From positions 9,973,951 to 10,037,950 of the forward strand of contig NC_059076.1 of NCBI RefSeq assembly GCF_020497125.1: 64,000 bases of DNA. The letters are read 5' to 3'. Source of the stretch: Mauremys mutica (lineage: Eukaryota > Chordata > Testudines > Geoemydidae). The position numbers and the translations under genes are program-made. Below the pieces are notes generated by a model that was given only the letters and a program-made list of their open reading frames with translations, did no database searches and was not told the origin of the DNA. Of this stretch, positions 44,218-56,025 are shown piece after piece. Each line of letters starts with the position of its first letter. Positions within the stretch are counted from its first letter, which is position 1.

Positions 44218-47200
44218 ATGTGTACACCGCACACTAAGCCCAGACTCCAACTCACATTTGAGACCAAGCCCCACTTCTGTCCACACACAAATCAGTCTGA
44301 GACAAGTACCTGGGTCCTAGTGCCCTGCTGTGAGGAGGGGGGGGGGTCAGAGCCTAAGTCTTTCTGTGACTTTGGTCCAAAATCTGTAATTTTTCAGGGT
44401 GGCTGCAGTTCTAGCCACAGACCCAAGTCACAAGGACTGTGTAGTTCAATATAGATGCATTAGCGTGGCTGAGAGATCTAAGTCCTGCAATTGTAAACTC
44501 AAATTTAATGTGGGTGCTCAAGCACAGGCTTGGAAACACCGAGTCCAAAAGCCATGGTACTGGAGACCTGACAGACCTAGAAATTTTTCTAAAACTTACA
44601 AGTTTGGCAAAGGTATAGGGGAGATTAAAAAAGATATTTAGAATCACAATCTCTATTGAAAGTCAATGGTACCTCTTCTCCCAAATCATTTAGGTGCTTT
44701 TGAAAATCTTTCCCAGAAGTAACTAAAATGAGGTGCTAAGAATGGAAACATTTAGGCAATCTTACCTATAATGGATGCTCTGTGAACCACTTACATATAC
44801 AATTTTCATGTTCACACACTTTTTAATGTTCACAACAAAATTTAGTCCCTGCAACTCACCCATTTAAAGCAACCCTAAGGAGGGACAAAATTGGAGCCTG
44901 TTTCAATAAATATTCCTGATCTATTATTTCTTGTGTATTCCGCAATCTGAAAGCCTATTGACAAGGGAGGGGGGGACCTCAAGATGAATTGGCAGTGACA
45001 GTTGGATACCTGACACTGAGATAAATTGAAGTGGATGTGACAGCAGCTGACTTTTCCTAAATTTGCTCACACAGCAGCACATGGACACATCAAATCAGAG
45101 AATGTTCACCAAGGTTGAATTGCTTGGCATACTTGGTTTGCTTCCGGTGACCTTACTGTGATAGTTACATGAAAACATTTAAGTGCTAAACTGAAATTCC
45201 CATTACAAATCCTTTGCTCACATCGCCGGTGCCGATCAGAGAATGTTGGGTTTTTTAAATTTTGCTGCAAATGGTTAAAAATTGGGTAAAGGAAGAGCGT
45301 TTCTGATCTGATACAGCAGGAATTTACTTCTTTTTGTGCTAGGTATTCAGAAATACCCAGAATATACCACAGATAGTATCATTATACTATCTATCTATAC
45401 TATACTAGACTTGTAATGATAAACATGGTCACACTTTATGGTAATTTTATTAGTACATGGTTTATAAATGGTTAATAATGAAATAATAGATGTTATAATT
45501 CTAAGCATATTACTGATGATAGTAAGTAAATCATAAGGTGCTTCCGATTGCTATAAGCCACCATTATAATCAATCGATTGTTGGAGTCCAACAAAAAAAT
45601 CTATTGCAATTGATTAACTATTTGTTAAAAGATTTATCAACCCTTTATAAGATATGTATAAATAGAGCCTTAATATGAATTGTGACTATAAACTCTTACA
45701 GGCTCCAATTCAGAAAATCCCTAAAATAGGTGCTTCATTCTAAGAATGTACTTAAATCCTGTTGACTTTGGTGAGATAAAGCAGGTGCTTAATATTAAGC
45801 ATCTGCTTAAATGGCCTTCCTGAATAGAGATGCCTACCTGAACCAGGGTCATAGTTAGAAAATGGCCACTACTTAAGGCCACTAATTAGACCTTGCTATT
45901 TGTTAATATCATCAAATTTGGGACCTAAACCTTCACCCAATAGCAAAGCTTCCATTGACCTCACTGGGATCAGGTTTGAGCACATGGCTGCTGGAAAGAC
46001 AGCAGATAAGATATAATGTTGGAAAACATGCATATTGGAAATGTAATGTAACTACAGCATCAAACTGATATAAAGTTTGCTTAGTGTGCATTTTACTAGA
46101 CAAAATGTATCACTTCTTGGCTGCCTTACAAACACATCTACTGCATCGTGCATTCTAATGGATCTTTTTCAAAGTTCTATATTAGAAGTGGGATTTAAAA
46201 CAATAGAAACATTTTAATTGATGGCTTTTAAAACAGTTTAACCATTTTAAGATTCAATACAGAAGCATCAGCTGAATGCTGCATAGAAGGAGCTAGAAAA
46301 AGATCCTGTATGGGATATTAATTATAATATTTAATAATAATAGAATATCTTATTCCAATAACACCTTTGGCAAACATCTAAGTACTTTAGTAATTAAAAA
46401 TTGTGCAAAATACAGGGGTCACTTCTTGCTGCAGGCAGGCTTTGGGGTGATTTGTAGCAACCAGTACCGACATTAATGTCATACAGCACAGGAGGAAGAA
46501 TGCCTTATTCATGTACTCACAAGTAGATTTCCGTAGGAAGATAGGGGTAAATTAAATATACTATGCAGCCAATTTTATAATTCATCTAGATATCAGTGCT
46601 GTATGGCCCTTTTCTTGTGAAAAGTGCCATTAGATCTTCAATTACTACAAGTGGTTCAGACTTCAGTTTTAAGTTTCATCCGAAAGATGAATTGTTATTC
46701 ATGCTAACAATACTCTGATTAGTTGTCAGATAGAATGATTGATGATGTTAAAACATCCAAATGATTAGATAGAGCTTTTTATCCAGAGATCTAAAAACAC
46801 TTTATACTTTTTTCCCAATTTATTTGCCCCCTAGTCATGTCTATGACAAATCAAAGGCAGGTTCCACTCAAAGCTAATCCCAAGTAAGAAAAAAGTAATT
46901 GAAGGTTTAAAAAAAATGCACTGGGGATGGGAAGCCAATTTATTCACTAAATTAAAAAAATCAAATAATTGTTGAACACACCTCCCAAAAGTAGGGAAGT
47001 CACCAATAAAATACTGAAAAAATAGTATTCCAGTTATTGAATGCCATTCTATTCTGTGCTGTGCTATTATACTAATTGGTACTCCAATATATAATGAATT
47101 GGTAAATTAATATTTCAATTTAATATAACTAGAAAAGTGTAACAGAAAGAGAAACCAAGCCCACAAAGATATAAAAAGAACATACCAATCATTGATAGAC

Positions 47201-47890
47201 AGAGTATGGCTGCAATGCAATGAACTGAAGCTGAGGCTAATCCACATACGTGGCTTAGCTAAGAACCAGGTGCACATACATGGTAGGTCTTTCAAAAGGG
47301 TTGTGTGAAGCATGCAGTACGAAACTTGATTGCATAATATTGGACACTCTTGAAAATTGTTGTAATTTTCAAAGCTGTGCGGTACCAGTGCTTTGAAAAT
47401 TCAGCCACATTCTGGCTGTTGCTACGGGTTTAGGAACCAGTTCAATGCTCATTAAAGTCAATAGAGGGGTTGCCATTTACTCCAATGGCTGTTGGATCAG
47501 GCCCCAATCATCATCTTTCAGAAAATATGAGACATATAAGACTATAGTATCTAGCATGAGGAGTATAGCATTATTATGGGGAATTGGTCATCCTTTAGAT
47601 TGACTGGCTTGGCATCCTCCACCCTAGGCTCTCAAAGGGTCTGGAGCCCATATTGCTTATCAAAAGAAATGTACAACACATAAGTCAACTTTCCCTCAAA
47701 AACTGACAGTGTCCCGAGTAGGGGCACCAGTCCTGAGAGGAATGTAGGACAGTTTTACAGACCAACACTATATGGGTCACAGAGTTGCCTTGTTTGTTTA
47801 TTTACCCCAGAGTCTCATCAGGTTTGGAAACCTGAAATCGGGGGGAAGACCTTTCAAAACCACAACAGGTTTCAAATAATATATATATTT
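44218..47890. other. No gene; palindromic-repeat traces
   Basis: 3.7 kb of AT-rich DNA without supported genes. Traces of small palindromic repeats appear near 44650-44730, 45700-45830 and 47410-47510. A (CTAT)n-like run lies near 45385-45405, and a (AT)n run near 47875-47888. Confidence 0.35.
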
Positions 47891-47903
47891 ATTAACTAAA
47901 CTA
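47891..47903. repeat. LINE target-site duplication, left
   Basis: ATTAACTAAACTA, directly next to the 3' CATA tail of the LINE; identical to 52011-52023. Confidence 0.85.
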
Positions 47904-47946
47904 TGTATGTATGTTCGTCCATCGTTTTCGAAGAAGACCTTGACAT

Positions 47947-50900
47947 CTAGCAGGTTGTGAGCTGTCCACAGTGTGTCCGCAGGTGGCTGATAGGGCCAAT
48001 ACGGGCACGAAATGTTCTGCCACATGTTGGGCAGACATGTGTGGGCACCACTGTTACAACATTTACAGCTCTGGCTTTACGGAGTGCTCGCTTCTCTTGT
48101 GCTATAGTTATCCTTCTGGCTTCAGATGTCTGGCAGCCTTGGTGGATCAGCGTACGCCATGTCGATCGGTCTTGTGCCAGAGTTTCCCAGGAGATGATGT
48201 CAATATCCAGGGACTTAAGAGAGGCTTTCAGCGTGTCTTTGTATTGCTTCTTTTGTCCCCCGTGCGATCGCTTTCCTTGAGACAGCTCACCATAAAACAG
48301 CTGTTTGGGGATGCGGTGGTCTGGCATCCTTACAACATGGCCTGCCCAGCGTGTCTGGGCTTTCATAAGCAGAGTGTAAACTGACAGCAGGCCTGCTCTG
48401 GAGAGGACTTCTGTATCTGGCACCTTATCCTGCCACCGGATCCTCAGAAGTCTGCGGAGGCAAGTCATGTGGAAGTGGTTCAGTTGCCTAGCGTGCCTCC
48501 TGTATACAGTCCAAGTCTCACTGGCATACATCAGGGTAGTTAGCACTACTGCTCGGTAGTCTTTAAGCTTTGTAGCAAGGCTTATTCCACGGCGGTCCCA
48601 CACATTGGTCAACAGTCTGCCAAATGCAGAACTTGCCTTAGCGATTCTGCAGTTGACCTCGATGTCAATTGTCACTGCCCGAGAAAGGGTGCTGCCAAGG
48701 TATGTAAATTGGTCCACTGCTTGCAGCTTTTGTCCCTTCACTATGATGGTGGGCTCTTGGTGTTGGGCTTTCGGAGCTGGCTGGTGCATCACTTCGGTTT
48801 TCTTTATGTTGATGAGGAGGCCGAAGTTATCGCATGCTGCTGCAAATTTATCCATGCTAGCTTGCATTTCCTGCTCTAATCCAGCATTCAGGGCACAATC
48901 ATCAGCAAAAAGAAGGTCTCTTAGCACAGTCTCCTTTATTTTGGTGACAGCCTGGAGTCTTCGCAGGTTGAACAGTTTCCCATCAGTCCTGTATCTCAGG
49001 CTGATTCCCAAGGAACTGTTCTGAAAGGCGTCTGACAGCATAGCTGAAAACATTATGCTGAACAGGGTCGGTGCCAAAACACACCCCTGCTTGACGCCGT
49101 TTGTGACGGGAAAGGCCTCTGAAGCTTCTCCGTCGTCCAGAACACGAGCCGTCATGCCGTCGTGGAACTGACGTGCCATCAGGATGAATCTGTCAGGGCA
49201 CCCAAACTTCGACATGATGCGCCACAGACCTTCGCGACTGACAGTGTCAAAATCCTTGGTAAGATCCACGAAGATGGTATACAGTTCACGATTCTGCTCT
49301 TGACACTTCTCTTGGAGCTGCCGAACTGCGAAGATCATGTCCACAGTGCCACGCTCTTTGCGGAAGCCGCACTGTGTCTCGGGTAGTAAACCCTGTTCCA
49401 GGTGGTCAATCAGGCGATTCAGCAACACTCGTGCAAAGATCTTACCTGCGCTAGAAAGCAGTGATATTCCTCTATGATTATCACAGACTTTTTGATTTCC
49501 TTTCCTCTTGTAGAGGTGTACAATGGACGCATCTTTCAATTCCTGAGGAATGGACCCTTGATTCCAGAAGGCCTGGAACAGCTGAGTGAGTTTGTCAACA
49601 AGCATTGCACCACCATCCTTATAGATTTCCGCTGGAATCGCATCAGATCCTGAGGCCTTGCCACTAGACAGCTGACTGATGGCCTGTAGGGTTTCAGTCT
49701 CTGATGGTGGAACGTCCAGGCTGTAATTAATATCCGCCTGGGACATTCTGTCAATTGCCTCATTATTGATGGAAGATGGGTGGTTCAGTACGGATTGGAA
49801 ATGCTCAGCCCAACGCTGTAGAATCAGAGTCTTCTCAGTAATGAGAGTTACACCATCTAAGTCCAGTAGAGGGGAACTCCCTGAAGGCCGAGGTCCGTAC
49901 AAGGATCTAAGGGCTTCGTAGAACCGTTTGGCATCGTTTCTATCAGCAAACTTCTGGATTTCATCTGCTTTGGCACTCAACCAGGAGTCCTGCATCTTAC
50001 GAAGCTTGCTCTGTACGGTCCTGCGAATGTTGTTGAAGGCATTTTTCTTAGCTGTTGACAACGGGTCGTTCTGATGAGCACGGTGAAGGCGGTGCTTTTC
50101 AGCAAGTAAAGCCTTGATCTCTTCGTCGTTTTCATCAAACCAGTCCTGCTGTTTCCTGTGTGAGGGTCCAAGAACCTTTAGTGCAGAAAAGTGCACAATA
50201 TTTCGGAAGTGTTCCCAGTTCCTCTCAACGTTTTCCTCTAATTGCAGCTCTGAGAGTTGGTTGTCGAGATCTTCTACTAGTGAAGCTGCTGTGTTGGGGT
50301 TCCTCAGTTTACTGATGTTGATCTTTTTCATCACAGCTTTATTTCCCTGCGGACGTCTCTTTGGCTTGATGTGAAGGCTTAATTTAGAGATGATAAGTCT
50401 ATGATCAGTCCAACAGTCAGCACTCGGCATGGCCTTAGTCACCCTTACATCCTGTCTGTCTTTCCTCCGCACAATGACATAATCAATGAGATGCCAGTGC
50501 TTGGAACGTGGGTGCATCCAGGACGTCTTTTTGCGAGTGGGCAGGCGGAAGATGGTATTGGTGATGATCAGATCATGAGCCGCACATGTCTTCAATAGTA
50601 GTAGGCCATTGCTGTTGCATTTGCCGATTCCATTTTTTCCAATGACGCCATCCCAGGCAGAATGATCGGATCCTACTCTCGCGTTAAAATCGCCAAGTAG
50701 AATCAGCCTGTCGGTGCGCTTCACGGATGAAAGTAGGGCATCAAGATCTTCATAAAACTTGTCCTTTACTTCATCCGGATTCATCATTGTGGGTGCGTAA
50801 GCGCTGATTAGTATAACTCGCTTTCCTCTCGGTAGTGGAAGATGCAGTGTCATGAGTCGATGGTTCACGCCCTTGGGAAGACTGGCAAGTTTGCGGACAA

Positions 50901-51279
50901 GATGATTCTTAACAGCAAAGCCAACTCCAGATTCACGATGTTCGTCACTGCTACGTCCACACCAGAAGAATGTGTAACCACCTCCTGTTTCTGTGAGCTG
51001 ACCTTCATTGGCTAGACGAGTTTCACACAGGGCCGCAATATCGATGTTAAATCTTGCGAGCTCTCTGGTGACCAGAGCTGTTCTTCTTTCTGGTCAATCT
51101 GCTGAGGAGTTGTCTTGAAGCGTGCGTACATTCCATGTACCAATAATGAGTGGTGTCACCTTGCGTTTTGTTGTTTGAAATTTTGTTATTCGACCGCATA
51201 AGATGGGATCCCCTCCAGCCGCTGGCCAGGGTTCTATGAAGCAAACAATGTTTAGGGCACCTTTTCTAGCCCCTTCCTC
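47947..51279 (-). pseudogene. LINE endonuclease-reverse transcriptase, one in-frame stop
   Basis: The frame opens after TAG TAA at 51280-51285 and runs 1,110 codons to a stop at 47947. A single stop (51094-51096) falls at codon 62; downstream of it 1,048 codons are uninterrupted. The AP endonuclease shows Thr-Trp-Asn-Val-Arg-Thr-Leu before the stop, Cys-Glu-Thr-Arg-Leu after it, then LLGDFNARVG (about 194-203) and TDHR (about 291-294). The reverse transcriptase shows VDLTKDFD (about 671), GVKQGC (about 728) and FADD (791-794). A C-terminal CPTC...H-x3-H zinc finger ends the protein. It would copy its own RNA at a nicked target. No ATG precedes the endonuclease start. The stop lies in TGA, one transition from CGA, so it may be CpG decay. 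Confidence 0.9.
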
Positions 51280-52010
51280 TTACTACGGAGGTGAGCAGTG
51301 CAGTCCTAAAGAGGGCTGCTCAGTCACTCAGGTAGACGCCGAATCCAGCTGTTGCTTTGGTCAGCAAGAAGACGACCATTAGACCTGAGCCGCCTGTGTG
51401 CAGGTCCGCGGCTACAGCTCCCAGTGTATCCACACCTGCTGCTTCGTCGCTCGCCCATCGCCACAGGACTTTAAAGTTTTTACGGGAATTGGAGGGATGT
51501 CAAGACTTGCACGTGGATTGGATTAAAGTGAGGGAGAGGTGCGCATAGTCAGCCTCACTCTCTCTTCCCAGATTCCATCTTGCTCCAATGGCAGGACAAA
51601 AGTCGAGACGGTTGGAGATGGGCTGGGCGCAGTGGTTGACCAGGGCGTCTTTCGCGTCTTGCCGTGCTCTTAGCGTACCACGTCGCTTGCAGAAACCGCC
51701 TTCATGACCGTTGGTCCTATTCCAAAAGGTCTCATCCGCTCAATCCGCCGGAGTCTGTCTTCACATGCTCGGGATAGACAAGGCCCTATCTCACCGAAGG
51801 TCTATGCCCGACGGCTACCCTCAACCTGGTTTAGCCAGCCTGTCGAAGCTGTTGCCCGGGCTGTGGCCGCTGCGCATGCTACAGCTACTAGGAGCCACAG
51901 GTGAGAGCTGAGTGACAGGTGGGGACCGAAGGTGGACGAGCTGCCCTGAAAGGACACGACATGCTCCTACACCAGAGGTGCTACCCCTCCCTGAACACCC
52001 CATACACCCC
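51280..52010 (-). other. 5' region of the RTE-like LINE
   Basis: A 731-base CpG-rich leader upstream of the large frame. It ends with two adjacent stop codons just before the endonuclease frame opens. It may hold the promoter. Minor frames, such as one at 51821-52012, show no known domain, so I do not call an ORF1. Confidence 0.6.
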
Positions 52011-52023
52011 ATTAACTAAACTA
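52011..52023. repeat. LINE target-site duplication, right
   Basis: ATTAACTAAACTA next to the 5' end of the LINE; identical to 47891-47903. Confidence 0.85.
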
Positions 52024-52170
52024 CATACATAAAGAAAAGCATAAAATACATATAAACATATCAAATTATCAGAAAGTAGGTTAATAATATCAAATAATCA
52101 AATTAGTATAATTATCAGGTTGATCAAAGCATATCAAAGAAGGGGAGGGTTGCAAGTGGACTGGGAGGGG

Positions 52171-53003
52171 TTGCAAGTGCTTTGGAGGATAGGATTAAAA
52201 TTCAAAATGATCTGGGCAAACTGGAGAAATGGTCTGAAGTAAACAGGATGAAATTCAATAAGGACAAATGCAAAGTACTCCACTTAGGAAGGAACAATCA
52301 GTTGCACACATACAAAATGGGAAATGACTGCCTAGGAAGGAGTACGGCAGAAAGGGATCTGGGGGTCATAGTGGATCACAAGCTAAATATGAATCAACAG
52401 GGTAACACTTGCAAAAAATGCAAACATCATTCTGGGATGTACTAGCAGGAGTGTTGTAAGGAAGACGAGAAGTAATTCTTCTGCTCTACTCCGTGCTGAT
52501 TAGGCCTCAGCTGGAGTATTGTGTCTGGTTCTGGGTGCCACATTTCAGGAAAGATGTGGACAAATTGAAGTAAGTACAGAGAAAAGCAACAAAAATGATT
52601 AAAGGTCTGGAAAACATGACTTATGAGGGAAGACTGAAAAAATTGGGTTTGTTTAGTCTGGGGAAGATAAGACTGAGAGGGGACATGATAACAGTTTTCA
52701 AGTACTGTACATAAAAGGTTGTTACAAGGTGGAGGGAGAAAAATTGTTCTTCTTAACCTCTGAGGATAGGACAAGAAGCAATGAGCTTAAATTGCAACAA
52801 GGGTGGTTTAGGTTGGACATTAGGAAAAAACTTCCTAACTGTCAGGGTGGTTAAGCATTGGAATAAATTGCCTAGGGAGGTTGTGGAATCTCCATGATTG
52901 GGGATTTTTAAGAGCAGTTTGGACAAACACCTGTCAGGGATGGTCTAGATAATATTTAGTCCTGCCTTGAATGCAGGGGACTGGACTAGATGACCTCTCA
53001 AGC
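52171..53003 (+). mobile_element. CR1 LINE, 5'-truncated
   Basis: Plus-strand CR1 covering the end of the reverse transcriptase ORF and the 3' UTR: 'caggatgaaattcaataagg', 'taggcctcagctggagtatt', 'aggttggacattaggaaaaa', then 'ctggactagatgacctctca'. It stops at about 53003 before the usual ATTCTATG tail, so the extreme 3' end was lost or replaced. Confidence 0.9.
52182..52445 (+). pseudogene. CR1 reverse transcriptase, C-terminal remnant
   Basis: 87 codons read Leu-Gly-Lys-Leu-Glu-Lys-Trp-Ser, then Met-Lys-Phe-Asn-Lys-Asp-Lys-Cys-Lys-Val-Leu-His-Leu-Gly, and Glu-Arg-Asp-Leu-Gly-Val-Ile-Val-Asp-His. These are hallmark CR1 residues after the catalytic domain. The frame breaks near 52440 and the catalytic FADD region is missing, so it is non-functional. 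Confidence 0.85.
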
Positions 53004-54189
53004 TGCCACAACAATGCTCATGCTCGGGGAAGACCTTCTGTCATCATAATTTCTTTTTATTATTTAAATAATTAATCCGATAAGCAAACCAACCCAGACA
53101 AGTAAAGTGATGTGATACAACAGTGGCAAGGTGGCCTGCACCATTACAAGTGCATATTCTATCATTGGGGAGAGCTCTGGAAGTTGAGACTCTGGCATGC
53201 TGATGAAGAACTCCCAGCAGCTGTACTGAGACCAGATGTTTTATAGCCCTTGATGGTCCTCATGCATATGTCTGCATATGCTTTCCCTCCTTAACCATAG
53301 CTAAACTTTCTCACCCTTATAATATTGTGGTGCCCTTATTCTATAGGTTAGTATATTAATTAAGCAAAGCTCATTAACATAGACATTAATTGAATTATTA
53401 TGATTACCTGTGGCTAAGCATCTGCATCCACACCAAAAATACTCTCAAACTGGTACAAATGGCCTTCTTGCAACACTTGTGACTGCTACAAAACAATTAA
53501 CAGAGTCTTATGCCGCCTTGTGACTTAATGCCACTGTTAATTTACTTACTTATGCTAATTTATTGAGTAACTACTTCTACTCAGGCTATAAGGCCTTATG
53601 CTTAAACTCTTCTTCTATGACTAGGCCTATAGGTCTCCTGCATTTCTGCTTCCCCTTTATTTTATTATTACTGTTATAATTACTATATGGCTACTCTCCC
53701 AACATGAGGACAGACAAAAGAAACTAAGGCAATTGGTGCCAAACTCAATTCGTGGAAATCCATTAATTCCTCAGATTAAGAATTCCAGTCCTTTATATTT
53801 CAGGTCATCTGTATAAAACCAAACACTCGGACTGGCAGAAAATGGGAACAACTGAATGAATTTGTTGACAACTGTGTTATCCAAAAACCCTTTGAGCTAG
53901 ACATTTTGGGGGTTGGCTCTAATTGCCTTAGCTTCCTTTGTCTGTCTTCAGATCCCTTCTGCCTCAAATGTTAAAACCCAAAGGGGAAAAATCCCCACTC
54001 TTTCTTTGCCCAACTGAAATCTTCATTAAATAGAAAAAATAGAGTTTCTTATACTTTATTGCACATGTTTTGGCTGGAGAGGAGGGTTGTGGTTGATGTT
54101 TTAACATAAGTGTACTTAGAGAATGTGGGCTTTGTCTTCCTCTAGAGGGGTTCTTTCCCTTGCCTTGCAGGTGATGGGTGGGGGTTGAG
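53004..54189. other. No feature recognised
   Basis: AT-rich sequence with no gene. Part may be an unrecognised LTR, but no ends were seen. Confidence 0.35.
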
Positions 54190-54205
54190 CCCCATCACAT
54201 CCATA

Positions 54206-54271
54206 CATGGCATCTGAAGCAGACTAGTGATTGGTCTGTACAAGAGTTATGAGTCTGCTTCAGATGCCATG
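54206..54271. repeat. Perfect 20-bp inverted repeat
   Basis: CATGGCATCTGAAGCAGACT at 54206-54225 is the exact complement of 54252-54271, with a 26-base loop. It would fold into a stable hairpin in RNA or single-stranded DNA. Confidence 0.9.
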
Positions 54272-54398
54272 TAGGGAAGTGAAGGGGCTTAACCTCCATC
54301 ATCTACAAGGAAAGGGAAAGAGCCCCAATTAGTCATGCTCTGTACCTGGGAGGTGATTAACTAATTGCCTCCTGGCTAGAGGAGGTGGAGTTACACTT

Positions 54399-54406
54399 TA
54401 TAAATA
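54399..54406 (+). promoter_or_regulatory. TATA box in unclassified repeat
   Basis: 'acactttataaatagactg' gives a strong TATA context upstream of the repeat body. Confidence 0.45.
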
Positions 54407-54872
54407 GACTGCGGGAGACTGCAGAGGAGACAGAGCTGCTCTGACAAAGAGAAGCCCTGGGAATAGGGTTTAACAGACAGGAAATAATGGAGGAAGAGCA
54501 CTACAGGAACAGATTGAGCAAGCCCTGAGACAGAGGCATCATGAGGACTACACTGAAGTTTGAAAAGGGTTGTTTGGACTCATATTTGGACTTGTTTGTG
54601 CTACCGCAGAAGGGGATTAGACGTCTGTGTGACTTGGCTGCAGGGCCAAGACACAGAACACCCAGAGGGGGAGTTGGAAGAAGACACAGGCTGAAAAAGC
54701 CATTGCAAGTCCAAGGGAAGGGCCAGTAGGGGGTGCCAGAGACAAGGACCCAGTGCTACGCTGTGGACAGAGACAAGGGGGCACCCACAAGGCGAGAATC
54801 CAGGCTTACAAGGGGTCTCTATTCTTTAATTGAGCCAGTAGTAACAAAAGCTCATAGCACTTGGGTGCATAC

Positions 54873-56025
54873 TGTGACCCTGCACCCCATATTCATCATA
54901 GTAATATTATTATGATATGATTATGACATAATTATGATGCATTTTGTACAAAAAAGTCATGTGAGGTAAAATTGAAAAAGTTATGATTGCTGAATATGAT
55001 TATCCTATTTGTGTGAATGTATCATTTTTGTATCTGAAGTTTTGAATATTTAAGAGGAATCTGTATGTCAAATGAGCTTACTCTGGAAAACACCCACAGC
55101 CAGCCTTTCAGGTCCAACAATGAAGAAGCCAGACAGTGCTGATGGCCCATCAGCAAAGACAATGGACTGTGAAAGAACTCAGCCTTCCTGTAAATGCTCC
55201 AGCCAGCCTGTAGATATGGCTGCTATGACCCAGCAAGGACCTGTGACCAGACCACATGTCTCTGGACTCCATCAGTATTTTTCCACAAATGGGTCTGGGA
55301 ACCAAGTTTTGAAACAAAGGGTTCCCACCATATGCTAAAGCTATATAGGGCAGGGAGTGACCTTATCAGTTGTCACTCCCCACACAAGAAGACTTCTGGA
55401 AACACATGAGGATAAAAGACTGAAATGGGTAGAGTGCTGGACCCAGGCTAAAGGGATTTCTAGCCTGTGTATGAAGACCTGAGAAACCCAAGCTGCAAAG
55501 CTAATGCAGTTTTTCCCTTGAGAATCTACTAGTTTGCCTGTACCATGAGTTAGATTGGATATGAATAGCAGATTCTCACCCTACCAAGCATATTAAGCTT
55601 ATGTTGTGTTTTTGTTTATATGCTAGGTAATCTGCTTTAATCTGTTTGCTATCACTTATCACTTAAAATCTATCTTTTGTAGTTAATACATTTATTTTAT
55701 GTTTTAATCTAAACCAGTGAGTTTGGAGTGAAGTGCATGGAGATCTTAGCTCAGAGAGGCTGTTGCATATTCCTCTCCATATTGAGGGGGAGGCAAACTG
55801 GATAATAAATTCATATTGGTTGGGGTATGGACCAGGGCAGGATGGTACTGCTCTGAGGTCCGAGACTGGAAATCTGGGAGTTATTTTGGCTGTACCTTCT
55901 CTATTGTTGGTTCACATGCAGTGGCTGGTCAGACAGCCTGCATGTAACTACAGCTGAGTGTGTCCCTACCTGTGTGTAATGCTGGTGGAAGTGTAGGACC
56001 AGGAGCGGATCTGCAGCTTGTCACA
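54873..56025 (+). mobile_element. LTR-like retroelement piece
   Basis: Starts TGTGACCCTGCACC and ends AGCTTGTCACA, so it has TGTGAC...GTCACA ends. Interior phrases such as 'acccacagccagcctttcag', 'gtgaccttatcagttgtcac' and 'ggacccaggctaaagggatt' match a common turtle LTR as I remember it. The 5-bp flanks (CATAC and GCAGC) do not match, so target duplication is not shown. No retroviral genes. Confidence 0.5.

Larger units (their letters stand above)
47904..52010 (-). mobile_element. Near full-length RTE-like LINE
   Basis: A 4.1-kb retrotransposon reading leftward. It is bounded by ATTAACTAAACTA at 47891-47903 and 52011-52023, a perfect 13-bp target duplication. The order on the minus strand is: a 730-base CpG-rich 5' region starting GGGGTGTATGGGG, one large endonuclease/reverse transcriptase frame, then a very short 3' UTR of about 43 bases ending in CATA repeats. 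One-ORF layout, an AP-type endonuclease, a short 3' UTR and a simple-repeat tail fit the RTE superfamily. Clade-level naming needs a tree. Confidence 0.88.
54190..54872 (+). repeat. TATA-containing repeat, unclassified
   Basis: Holds TATAAATA at 54399-54406 followed by 'gactgcgggagactgcagag', and near its end 'ggccagtagggggtgccag' (about 54720-54738), a CTCF-like string. The layout resembles the GC-rich repeat at 39645-40315. Short frames here are not believed. It directly abuts the LTR-like block at 54873. Confidence 0.45.

Noticed and set aside
43859..44454. Long overlapping frames on both strands (up to 179 codons)
   Set aside because: They come from GC-rich inverted and direct repeats inside the hAT MITE, and run past its end into unrelated DNA.
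47957..50598. Plus-strand frames of 65-139 codons
   Set aside because: Antisense shadows of the LINE reverse transcriptase frame.
51900..52010. HDV-like ribozyme at the 5' end of the LINE
   Set aside because: Known in some RTE and R2 elements, so I looked for a 7-bp P1 pairing with the first bases; I found only weak wobble pairing and cannot support it.
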